Shown in pieces: positions 1 through 6,308 of a stretch of DNA of 17,525 nt. Position 1 is the stretch's first letter; every line of letters starts with the position of its first letter. A program made the translations under genes and the position numbers. The notes under the pieces are model-generated. The model had not been told where the DNA came from. It made no database searches and saw nothing but the letters and a program-made list of their open reading frames with translations. The DNA is from Candidatus Parvarchaeota archaeon (lineage in GTDB: Archaea > Nanobdellota > Nanobdellia > Parvarchaeales > Parvarchaeaceae), in contig JAMCSQ010000009.1 of assembly GCA_023378805.1 (NCBI GenBank), forward strand, positions 26,717 through 44,241, given 5' to 3'.

Positions 1-126
1 GCTTAGTATCCTTCCTATTTCTCTTGGAGATATGTTAAGTTTTTTAGCTATTTTACCGTAAGTAGTTACTTTTCCTTTTGGGATCTTTGTCAATAACAAG
101 TATACTTTATCTTCTTTAGTTATCAT
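1..126 (-). CDS. MGMT/ATL-family DNA-binding domain protein, partial (3' end off window)
   Basis: The 42 visible residues read MITKEDKVYLLLTKIPKGKV and continue TTYGKIAKKL...PREIGRILS. This matches the start of the C-terminal DNA-binding domain of O6-alkylguanine-DNA alkyltransferases and alkyltransferase-like proteins, whose consensus is V-x-x-L-x-x-IPxGxVxTYGxIA, then PRxVGxAL. The family binds alkylated guanine by a helix-turn-helix. MGMT transfers the alkyl group to the Cys of a PCHR motif, while ATL proteins lack that Cys. The motif would lie beyond the window, so enzyme and non-enzymatic forms cannot be told apart. The ATG (124-126) lies inside the 3' end of the RIO kinase gene in another frame, and an in-frame TAG just upstream excludes a longer N-terminus. 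The protein therefore lacks the usual N-terminal MGMT domain. It is probably co-translated with RIO through the 11-nt overlap. Confidence 0.8.
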   Translation of the reverse strand, partial: MITKEDKVYLLLTKIPKGKVTTYGKIAKKLNISPREIGRILS

Positions 127-814
127 CTTTCCAGCCTACTTCTTCAAGTATGTCTTTTGTTTCCTTTATGTTTTTGTACTTCAAAGACAAAAACCAGTTA
201 TTTATATTAGTTATATCTCTAACCAAAAAATTAATCGTTAAAGAAGAAAGTTTTAACGCTTGGGAGAAATCTATAATGAAAGGCTCTCCATTGTAGTTTA
301 ATATATTATATGGGCTTAAATCACCATGTATCATTCCATTTTTTGCCATGCTAACTATAAACTTAGTTAACAATGTATACCATCTTTCTACATTGAAATC
401 GCTGTCTTTTATAGCAAGTTTAGCTGTATTGCCCTCGCTGCCTATAAACTGCATTACTATTATGTTTTCATAACAGCGAATAGGCTCTGGAGCGTTTATC
501 CCAAGGTTATGTGCTTTTGAAAGAAAATTGTATTCGAATCTTGTCCAGTCATTTATCTGTTTTATGAAACCGCCACTTTTTCTGCCCCTTAAACGTATAT
601 AGGCAGGTATGCTCTTGAATGCGTCTATATTGTGCCGATGTATTTTAACTGCAACTATGTTATCATGAAAGTCTCTGCTATAAAAAACATAGGATTCCTT
701 TCCCGTTCCTATCGGGCCTAAGAGATTGCTTATATAACCATCTCCTTGTAATTTATTGACGTTTCTTAGGGTTTCCTCATCAAACACGTGCGAGAATACC
801 TTACTTTTTGTCAT
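116..814 (-). CDS. RIO-type atypical protein kinase (RIO1-like)
   Basis: RIO kinases are atypical Ser/Thr kinases/ATPases that act in late small-ribosomal-subunit maturation in the cytoplasm. This 232-residue protein has a nucleotide-binding loop GPIGTGKES (33-41), the ATP-binding lysine in VAVKIHR (K57), a hinge IIVMQFIG (118-125), the catalytic loop HGDLSPYN (163-170; catalytic D165, metal ligand N170) and the metal-binding IDFSQ (D182). The 'ISNLLGPIGTGKES' segment begins only about 28 residues in, leaving no room for the winged-helix domain of RIO2. The HGDLSxYN and DFSQ motifs are closer to RIO1 (HADLSEYN, DVSQ). The ATG at 812-814 overlaps the 3' end of lonB by 14 nt, and the stop overlaps the MGMT-domain gene. 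All three are probably one transcript with translational coupling. The RIO assignment is firm; the subfamily is an inference. Confidence 0.9.
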   Translation of the reverse strand: MTKSKVFSHVFDEETLRNVNKLQGDGYISNLLGPIGTGKESYVFYSRDFHDNIVAVKIHRHNIDAFKSIPAYIRLRGRKSGGFIKQINDWTRFEYNFLSKAHNLGINAPEPIRCYENIIVMQFIGSEGNTAKLAIKDSDFNVERWYTLLTKFIVSMAKNGMIHGDLSPYNILNYNGEPFIIDFSQALKLSSLTINFLVRDITNINNWFLSLKYKNIKETKDILEEVGWKDDN

Positions 815-2726
815 GCTTTATTTTCAGAGATTTCTTTATTGTATTAAGTAGTTTTGTCTTCTGAGCGTTATCAACCATTGCATGTTCTATTACATCTATT
901 ATTGAATCTGCTGGCGTTATTTTTATTGCCTTGGGATCGGATAGAACCAGATCATCTATATTAGAAGCAGGGATTATAACCTCTTTAATTCCAGCGTTTA
1001 TAGCAGCTTCTACCTTTGCTGACACTCCTCCCACTGGCAGAACCTCTCCCCATATCGATAAAGAGCCCGTCATTGCTAAAGACTGCTTTATTGGTATATT
1101 AGTAAGAGCTGATAGTATGCTTATAGCAACACTTACGCTTGCACTGTCTCCTTCAACACCTGAATAGGCCTGTAAAAATTGTATGTGTATATCATAGTCA
1201 GTTAAAGGCTTATTTGCATACAGCTTAACGATTGCTGATACGTTCTTGACTGCTTCCTGTGCTATTTCTCCTAGTTTACCCGTTGCTATTATCTCTCCGG
1301 ATCCTTTTCTCATGCTCTTTGTGACTATTGCTTCAATTGGCAGCATCAAACCCGAGTCGGAATTCTCTATTACAGCTAAGCCATTTACCCTACCTACTCT
1401 GGATCCATTTACCTGTATAACATCGTAATCTTTCTTTTCTTTTATGTATCTTGCGGCAATCTGCTGCTCAAATGAACCTGCATAGTTCTTTGCTTTTAAT
1501 ACATCGTCTCTGCTTACAATTGAATGTTTGTTTTCTACGGCAATATCTCCTGCTACCCTTATAACTCCACCTAATTCTCTTAGCTTCAAAGTCAAAGATT
1601 CTTTCCTATTAGATTTTCTTCTAGCTTCATTTAATATTTCAACAACGGCATCCCTTGAAAAAGGAGGTATTTTAGTGTCCTTGCTTATTTCTTGTGCAAC
1701 AAATCTTGCTATTTTGTCCCTGTTTTCTATGGTATCCGGCATTGTTTCATTCATATAAATTTCGTAACCATAACCTCTTATTCTTGAACGCAGAGCAGGA
1801 CTCATCTCACTTAAAGTATTTGGATTGCCCGCTCCGACAAGGATGAAATCACAAGGAACTGGATTCGTTTTTACCATAGCGCCTGCGCTCCTTTCACTTC
1901 TTCCAGTAATGCTTAATTTCTTTTCCTGCATTGCAGTAAGCAGTTGAATCTGCGTTTCTGGCGAAAGATTTGCTATTTCGTCTATGAAAAGAACTCCTCC
2001 ATTAGCTTTGTGTATATCTCCAAGAACCACTCTTTCATGGGCAGGTGTGCCTAATCCTCCGGATTGAAACGGGTCATGCTGAACATCTCCAAGTAATGCT
2101 CCCTCCTTTGCGCCCGTGGCATCTATAAAAGGCGCGTACTTTGCAGTTGAGTTGTCAAGCAAAAGCTTGGGAGCGGGTACATTAACCTTCAAAGAAGTTC
2201 TTCCTAACCTATACATCAAAAGAACGAATAGAAAACCTATAAGCATTGTTATTATAAATAGAGTACCTGAGATTTGATTTGCAGCTGCAAGTATTGGATT
2301 TTTTTGATCAGAAACTAGAATGCTAACTATGTATGTAGCTATAAAAAAAGCAACTATGAAACCTAGAAAGACTATCATGTTATTGCTACCACCTAATGCG
2401 GACATGTTCCTGGCTTTTGCCTGATTAACTATCCTTTTCCCCTCTCCTGCAGGAACAGTCTTTATAGTAGGTTCATTTTCATCCTTTGGATTTGGAAATG
2501 CAAGTATGTCTACAAGCTTTTCAGCAGGCAATAACTGCGACAAGGCCTGCCCTAACATGCTTTTACCAGTACCAGGCGCTCCAACTAAAAGTACATTTCT
2601 TCTCTGTATTGCTGCTTTCTTTATTATCTCTACTGCTGCTTCCTGTCCAATCACTTGGTCAACTATCTTTGGAGGTATCTTTATATCATCTGTGGTCTTA
2701 AAAGAGATACTGAAGTTATTATCCAT
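801..2726 (-). CDS. lonB: Archaeal LonB: membrane-anchored ATP-dependent Lon protease
   Basis: LonB is the membrane-bound ATP-dependent protease of archaea, degrading misfolded and regulatory proteins at the inner face of the cell membrane. Numbered from the ATG at 2724-2726 (641 residues), it shows Walker A GAPGTGKS (49-56) and an archaeal-type insertion with two membrane segments (about 117-139 and 154-173) inside the AAA+ domain. Walker B VLFIDE (245-250) and an arginine-rich SPALRSRIRG (309-318) follow. The C-terminal S16 domain carries the catalytic dyad Ser528 in GVEGDSASVSVA and Lys571 in GGVSAKVEAA. Length and domain order are typical of LonB. A TTG two codons upstream (2730-2732) is an alternative start. 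I prefer the ATG because a TATA-like CTTTAAG is centred about 27 nt upstream. It heads an operon with RIO and MGMT-domain genes, overlapping RIO by 14 nt. Confidence 0.96.
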   Translation of the reverse strand: MDNNFSISFKTTDDIKIPPKIVDQVIGQEAAVEIIKKAAIQRRNVLLVGAPGTGKSMLGQALSQLLPAEKLVDILAFPNPKDENEPTIKTVPAGEGKRIVNQAKARNMSALGGSNNMIVFLGFIVAFFIATYIVSILVSDQKNPILAAANQISGTLFIITMLIGFLFVLLMYRLGRTSLKVNVPAPKLLLDNSTAKYAPFIDATGAKEGALLGDVQHDPFQSGGLGTPAHERVVLGDIHKANGGVLFIDEIANLSPETQIQLLTAMQEKKLSITGRSERSAGAMVKTNPVPCDFILVGAGNPNTLSEMSPALRSRIRGYGYEIYMNETMPDTIENRDKIARFVAQEISKDTKIPPFSRDAVVEILNEARRKSNRKESLTLKLRELGGVIRVAGDIAVENKHSIVSRDDVLKAKNYAGSFEQQIAARYIKEKKDYDVIQVNGSRVGRVNGLAVIENSDSGLMLPIEAIVTKSMRKGSGEIIATGKLGEIAQEAVKNVSAIVKLYANKPLTDYDIHIQFLQAYSGVEGDSASVSVAISILSALTNIPIKQSLAMTGSLSIWGEVLPVGGVSAKVEAAINAGIKEVIIPASNIDDLVLSDPKAIKITPADSIIDVIEHAMVDNAQKTKLLNTIKKSLKIKHDKK

Positions 2727-2747
2727 AAACAATATTACATTCTACTA

Positions 2748-2779
2748 AAACTTAAAGTTAAGCATTTCCTAATTTAAAA
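2748..2779 (-). promoter_or_regulatory. Candidate promoter of the lonB-RIO-MGMT operon
   Basis: Two TATA-like elements lie in the 55-nt gap between the PRC-barrel gene and lonB. CTTTAAG (2751-2757) is centred about 27 nt before the ATG at 2726, which would give a leaderless mRNA. TTTTAAATT (2771-2779) would give a leader of roughly 20 nt. The region is AT-rich, so either could be chance. Confidence 0.4.
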
Positions 2780-2781
2780 GC

Positions 2782-3060
2782 TTATTCTGTCTCTGAAGTT
2801 TCTGGCTCAGACTGTGAAGTTACTATGTTTGATATTATAAATATGTCTCCTATCGCTCTTACTAAGCTGTGTTGTATTATTGCGCCTTTTGCCCCCTTTA
2901 TCATTTTTGACAGGTTAGAGGATGAACTGGCCTTTATTCTCCAACTTACTATTCTATTGTCCTGAAGAATTGCCTCGTCTATCTCACCAAAGTAAGTTCC
3001 ATTGTCAGTGTATACTTTTAAACCGTAAGTCGAACCAATGCTTTTCAATTTTAAAGCCAT
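2782..3060 (-). CDS. Small PRC-barrel domain protein
   Basis: This 92-residue protein is almost entirely one PRC-barrel. It opens with strands around GLKVYTDNGTYFGEIDEAIL (about 13-32), has a central IVSWRIKASS, and closes with the typical SLVRAIGDIFIISN (about 65-78). A short acidic Ser/Thr/Glu-rich tail follows. PRC-barrels are small beta-barrel scaffolds. In archaea, stand-alone versions include CdpB-type proteins, which modulate FtsZ/SepF cell division, and others of unknown role, so family membership alone does not fix the function. The ATG at 3058-3060 is preceded by a TATA-like TATTTAAG about 26 nt upstream. It lies between the acyl-CoA synthetase gene (51 nt upstream) and lonB (55 nt downstream), with its own apparent promoter. 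No signal peptide or membrane segment is seen, so it is probably cytoplasmic. Confidence 0.85.
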   Translation of the reverse strand: MALKLKSIGSTYGLKVYTDNGTYFGEIDEAILQDNRIVSWRIKASSSSNLSKMIKGAKGAIIQHSLVRAIGDIFIISNIVTSQSEPETSETE

Positions 3061-3081
3061 AACTTAGATTAGTATTTTTAG

Positions 3082-3101
3082 CTTAAATAGTTTTAAACTA
3101 T
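3082..3101 (-). promoter_or_regulatory. PRC-barrel gene promoter with 15-nt palindrome
   Basis: TATTTAAG (3082-3089) is centred about 26 nt before the ATG at 3060, the spacing expected for a leaderless archaeal transcript. Overlapping it upstream is the palindrome ATAGTTT-T-AAACTAT (3087-3101), which covers the BRE/TATA edge and could be an operator. It may be a product of AT-rich composition. Confidence 0.4.
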
Positions 3102-3111
3102 GGAAAGCTTT

Positions 3112-5163
3112 TTAAACGAATATCTTAAAATCTGTTGCAAACAATTTGCCTTTTAACAGTATTATTGGATTTAGGTCTATGTCCTTTATGTTGCTGTTTG
3201 CAGCCATAAGTTTATCCAATTTGAACAAATACTCTGTTAATTCATTGAAAACGCTTTCGCTTGCAAAATCACTTATTATCCTACCTATCTTTGAGGCCTT
3301 TAATTCGTCTATATCCTGATCAGAGATTGGTGATAAAAGAAACGTAGTTTCATTAAGTTCATTGGCAAATATTCCACCTAATCCTATTGCGACCATAGGA
3401 CCAAACTGCGGATCTCTATGTGCACCTACTAGTAGCTCTATTCTATCCTCTCCAAATTTACTTATGTCTTCATAAAGTCCGAATGAGGCCTTGCTTATTT
3501 TCTGCTCCTTTGCTATCTTTGAAAGTTTCATAAATGCATCCTCTAATGCTTTCCTGTCTTTTATGCCAACTATTACAGCGCCTACTTTATTTTTATGTGC
3601 AAGAAAATTAGATTCTATCTTTAAAACGCAGGGATAACCTACCTTTTCCGCACTCTTTCCCATCTCTTTATAAGAAGTAAACTTTATTCCTTCTGCGCTT
3701 TTTATTCCAATTGAATCGAAGACCTTCTTTGCATCCATACCAAAAATATCAGTCTTTATTTTAAAATCCCTATATTTTGCCTTTTCTTTGGATATCCTCT
3801 TAAATGTCTGCACTCTGTGAGAATAATACGTAAAAAGGCCCTTAATCATGAATACTGCCTCGTTTGGATACTCGTATATTGGCATACCTCTCTCCAAAAG
3901 GAACCTTCTCGCTTTTTCTACTCTTGCTCCTCCAAGGAAAACAGAGAGAAATGGCACGGAAGGATGCCTCAGATGCGTCTCGTAGATCTGTTTTGCGGTT
4001 TCCAAAGGCTGTGACATTTCCTGTGGGGAAAATAGTATTATTATGGGTTTATTTATCTGTACGAGTATCTCCAGAGTATCCCTGTATCTTTCAGGAGTTG
4101 CATCGCCAACCATGTCAACAGGATTATGTATATTTGCCTCTCTTGGAAGAGCTTTAGATAGTTCATTCAAAAATTTATCATTGAACTTTGCAAGTTTCAA
4201 GCCGCTGCTGGATATATGATCTGTAGTAACTACTCCTGCTCCGCCAGCATTTGTTGCTATTATAACTTCATCTGAATTTACCTTTATATTTGGAGCATCT
4301 CTCATAAAATTGAACAGGTCATCTATGTTTTCTACCGAGATTGCTCCAATTCTGTTGAAAGCAAGTTCATACGCTTTATAGTCTCCGGCCATAGATCCGG
4401 TATGCGAAGAAACGGCTCCTGAGGTAGATTTAAATTTTCCTCCTTTTAATACCAGCAATGGCTTTTCCTGTGAGAAGGACTGGCCTGCTTTTAAGAACTC
4501 TTTTCCATTGTTTAATCCTTCGAGATAAAGCGCAAGAACTTTTGTCTTTTCATCCGTCTTGAAGCTTTCTATTACATCTGCTTCGCTTATGTCTGTAGCA
4601 TTACCTATACTTATTATTTTGCTGAAGCCGATGTTGTTTGTAGATGCATCATCAACTACTGCACTTAGCAATGCACCGCTTTGTGAAATAAAGCCAGCAT
4701 GTCCTTTTATGACCTTTGAATTTGGGTCCAAAAATGTAGCATTAAAATTAGGATCCGTATTTATTACCCCTAAACAGTTTGGGCCTATTATCCTTATCTT
4801 TGACTTTGACAGAAATTTCTTTATCTCTTCTTCTCTTTTCTTGCCTTCCCCGCCTATTTCATTGAATCCTGCGCTTAGTATAACTGCTAGGGGTATTTTT
4901 GCTTTTTCGCAATCCTTTAGTATACCTAGAACCATTTCTGCTGGAATTGCAATCACTGCTATATCTATTTTTTCCTTTACATTCACTACTGATTTGTAAG
5001 CTTTTAATCCTTGCAGTTCGTCAACAAAAGGATTAATTGGAAATATTTTTCCACGGAAGGTTATTATTAAATTTTTTAGAACGGCACTACCAACCTTATT
5101 AGGATCTCTTGATGCACCTATTACTGCTATACTATTGGGCTCAAAAAATCTTTTAATATCCAT
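3112..5163 (-). CDS. ADP-forming acyl-CoA (acetyl-CoA) synthetase, fused alpha-beta
   Basis: This enzyme family converts acyl-CoA + ADP + Pi to acid + CoA + ATP, conserving energy at the end of fermentation in many archaea. The 683 residues contain, in order, a CoA-binding Rossmann domain (SIAVIGASRDPNKVGSAVLK near 11-30), succinyl-CoA-synthetase-like domains with IIGPNCLGVIN (125-135) and FISQSGA (158-164), and the phosphorylated His254 in SHTGSMAGDYKAYE. A C-terminal ATP-grasp domain (about 465-683) follows, with AHKNKVGAVIVG (522-533), DPQFGPMVAIGLGGIFAN (584-601) and DIDLNPI (661-667). Many archaea encode alpha and beta subunits separately; this is the single-chain form. The second conserved His (H523) is present, but its neighbours (HKNKVGAV) differ from the common HKSDVGGV. 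Substrate cannot be deduced. ATG at 5161-5163, with TATA-like elements just upstream. Confidence 0.93.
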   Translation of the reverse strand: MDIKRFFEPNSIAVIGASRDPNKVGSAVLKNLIITFRGKIFPINPFVDELQGLKAYKSVVNVKEKIDIAVIAIPAEMVLGILKDCEKAKIPLAVILSAGFNEIGGEGKKREEEIKKFLSKSKIRIIGPNCLGVINTDPNFNATFLDPNSKVIKGHAGFISQSGALLSAVVDDASTNNIGFSKIISIGNATDISEADVIESFKTDEKTKVLALYLEGLNNGKEFLKAGQSFSQEKPLLVLKGGKFKSTSGAVSSHTGSMAGDYKAYELAFNRIGAISVENIDDLFNFMRDAPNIKVNSDEVIIATNAGGAGVVTTDHISSSGLKLAKFNDKFLNELSKALPREANIHNPVDMVGDATPERYRDTLEILVQINKPIIILFSPQEMSQPLETAKQIYETHLRHPSVPFLSVFLGGARVEKARRFLLERGMPIYEYPNEAVFMIKGLFTYYSHRVQTFKRISKEKAKYRDFKIKTDIFGMDAKKVFDSIGIKSAEGIKFTSYKEMGKSAEKVGYPCVLKIESNFLAHKNKVGAVIVGIKDRKALEDAFMKLSKIAKEQKISKASFGLYEDISKFGEDRIELLVGAHRDPQFGPMVAIGLGGIFANELNETTFLLSPISDQDIDELKASKIGRIISDFASESVFNELTEYLFKLDKLMAANSNIKDIDLNPIILLKGKLFATDFKIFV

Positions 5164-5182
5164 ACTATATTATGTAAACCCT

Positions 5183-5203
5183 AAAATTTAAACCCTTATA
5201 AAT
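5183..5203 (-). promoter_or_regulatory. Promoter of the acyl-CoA synthetase gene
   Basis: Minus-strand TTTAAATTTT (5183-5192) is centred about 25 nt before the ATG at 5163, fitting a leaderless mRNA. A better match to the archaeal consensus, ATTTATAAG (5195-5203), sits about 36 nt upstream and would leave a leader of about 10 nt. I see no Shine-Dalgarno sequence before the ATG, which favours leaderless or very short leader initiation. Confidence 0.5.
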
Positions 5204-5231
5204 ACAAAATTATGCTTATTAATCACTATTA

Positions 5232-5648
5232 TTAGATAGTTATTTCTTCCCAATACACTTCCTTGTCCTGCACTGCCTTTTTAACCGCCTCTTCATTACT
5301 ATTCAATTTTGAATTACCTGTCTTTATCTCTATGAATTTTATCTTTATTTTCTCAGTTTCACTCAAATTTGAAAGCCCTTCAAATTTTATGTAGTCTATT
5401 GGATTACCTAGAAATCTTAAATCTGATAGATCTCCCTCTTTTTCGTATAAAACTGGAAAGAGCTGCTCACTTATCTTTCCTTTTAATATCGGCCTTTGCA
5501 GGTTAACTGTCTTTTCCAGTGCTTTCTGCATCTCATATTTTTCCCACTGCTCTATTTTTTTCTTCAGAAGATATCTTAGTATAAAGAAAGAAACAATTGA
5601 AATTGCCACTAATCCTGTTATAACTCCCCAAAAAAATGCGTACTCCAT
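5232..5648 (-). CDS. Membrane-anchored predicted endonuclease, COG4741 (Holliday-resolvase-like)
   Basis: The protein has 138 residues. Residues 5-27 form one hydrophobic segment, followed by a basic and charged linker (about 29-55). The rest matches the predicted endonuclease family distantly related to archaeal Holliday junction resolvases (COG4741 / PF10107). Family hallmarks visible are KGKISEQLFPVL (56-67), DLRFLGNPIDYIKFEGLS (76-93), FIEIKTGNSKLN (105-116) and the terminal VYWEEI. The acid-acid-x-Lys nuclease signature is D85 with E107-x-K109, as in PD-(D/E)xK enzymes, with E61 as a further candidate. No activity has been firmly assigned to this family to my knowledge; nuclease function is inferred from the motif. 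The usual RQRQI-type helix is replaced by NSNEEAVKKA. It lies 29 nt downstream of a tRNA gene on the same strand. ATG at 5646-5648. Confidence 0.85.
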   Translation of the reverse strand: MEYAFFWGVITGLVAISIVSFFILRYLLKKKIEQWEKYEMQKALEKTVNLQRPILKGKISEQLFPVLYEKEGDLSDLRFLGNPIDYIKFEGLSNLSETEKIKIKFIEIKTGNSKLNSNEEAVKKAVQDKEVYWEEITI

Positions 5649-5670
5649 GTAAATTAATGCAATTTAAAGA

Positions 5671-5677
5671 ATAAAAA
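5671..5677 (-). terminator. T-tract ending the tRNA, possibly also the TATA element of the next gene
   Basis: Directly after the discriminator base the minus strand reads TTTTTAT, an oligo-T tract of the type that ends archaeal transcripts. The same bases are centred about 26 nt before the ATG of the COG4741 gene (5648), where a TATA box would be expected, so they may serve both ends. Confidence 0.5.
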
Positions 5678-5749
5678 TGTCGGGGATGGGATTTGAACCC
5701 ACGACCTCCGCCTCATGAGGGCGGCGTACTACCGCTGTACTACCCCGAC
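5678..5749 (-). tRNA. tRNA with anticodon CAT (elongator Met, or Ile2)
   Basis: A complete 72-nt cloverleaf is visible. The acceptor stem is GTCGGGG/CCCCGAC with discriminator A73, T8-A9. The D-arm is GTAC/GTAC with a 7-nt loop containing A14 and G18-G19. The anticodon stem is CCGCC/GGCGG around loop CTCATGA, and the T-arm is GTGGG/CCCAT around TTCAAAT. The anticodon is CAT at 5717-5715. The anticodon stem lacks the three G:C pairs (GGG/CCC at 29-31/39-41) and the A1-U72 end typical of archaeal initiator tRNA. It should therefore be elongator tRNA-Met, or a tRNA-Ile that reads AUA after agmatidine modification of C34; I cannot separate these. CCA is not encoded and there is no intron. Position 37 is G rather than the A expected for tRNAs reading ANN codons. 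Confidence 0.95.
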
Positions 5750-5768
5750 TTTTAAAACTTCAAACAAG

Positions 5769-5778
5769 ATTAAAAATT
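5769..5778 (-). promoter_or_regulatory. Putative TATA element of the tRNA gene
   Basis: Minus-strand AATTTTTAAT is centred about 25 nt upstream of the mature tRNA 5' end, just after the stop codon of the adenosine-specific kinase gene. It is a weak match to the archaeal consensus, and the call rests mainly on spacing. Confidence 0.35.
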
Positions 5779-6267
5779 CTAACGTTTATAGCCTATATCT
5801 CTTAGCAATTTATACCTCTTTTCCTTGTCATTCTCATTTTCTACGCCTAAAGGCTTCTTTCCGTCTATAACCCCTATTATACCCCTGCCTTCCAAACCAT
5901 CATCATATACCAAAACTTTTAATGGATTTGCGGTGGCTGCGTATATGTTAACAACCTCCATTACATTTTTTAACCTATTAAGAACGTTTATTGGATATGC
6001 TTCTTTTAAAAGAATTACGAATGAATGCCCTGCGCCGATGTTTTTTGCAATTTCCGTGCTTTTACGTATAAGAACAGGATCATTCCCCTCATTTCTTATA
6101 AGCCTTTCTCCGGATGCCTCATTAAAAGCTACTCCAAATTTTATATTAGGGGAAGAAGAAATAAGAGCTTCGTATATATCTTCAACACTTTTTATGAAAT
6201 GTGACTGGCCAAGTATTATATTTAGTCCATCGGGATCTATATTCACTTCATCTACGTTTAAACCCAT
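5779..6267 (-). CDS. Adenosine-specific kinase family protein (PF04008)
   Basis: The sequence fits the adenosine-specific kinase family throughout its length. Visible blocks are LNIILGQSHFIKSVEDIYEA (15-34), IKFGVAFNEASGERLIRNEG (42-61), IGAGHSFVILL (77-87), YPINVLNRLKNV (91-102), ATANPLKVLVYDDG (111-124), GRGIIGVIDG (127-136) and the end LLRDIGYKR (154-162). Structural work on family members showed nucleoside/AMP binding, hence the name; a physiological role in purine salvage is an inference. I chose the ATG at 6265-6267 (162 residues). It fits the usual family start, and a strong TATA box (TTTATATAT, 6289-6297) is centred 26 nt upstream, giving a leaderless mRNA. A longer reading from a TTG at 6306 would put the TATA box inside the gene. 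No signal peptide; probably cytoplasmic. Confidence 0.9.
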   Translation of the reverse strand: MGLNVDEVNIDPDGLNIILGQSHFIKSVEDIYEALISSSPNIKFGVAFNEASGERLIRNEGNDPVLIRKSTEIAKNIGAGHSFVILLKEAYPINVLNRLKNVMEVVNIYAATANPLKVLVYDDGLEGRGIIGVIDGKKPLGVENENDKEKRYKLLRDIGYKR

Positions 6268-6288
6268 AAAACTAAAAAATCCAGCTAA

Positions 6289-6297
6289 ATATATAAA
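6289..6297 (-). promoter_or_regulatory. Strong TATA box of the adenosine-specific kinase gene
   Basis: Minus-strand TTTATATAT is the closest match to the archaeal box A consensus in the window. Its centre is 26 nt from the A of the ATG at 6267, so transcription should begin at or next to the start codon. It lies in the 41-nt gap after the 207-residue surface protein gene. Confidence 0.65.
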
Positions 6298-6308
6298 GTT
6301 ATTCAATT

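Noticed and set aside
4559..4999. Plus-strand open frame of 146 codons
   Set aside because: It lies antisense within the acyl-CoA synthetase CoA-binding region and has no recognisable motif or promoter.
5678..5749. Initiator tRNA-Met
   Set aside because: The first pair is G-C rather than A-U, and the anticodon stem is CCGCC/GGCGG without the GGG/CCC initiator signature.
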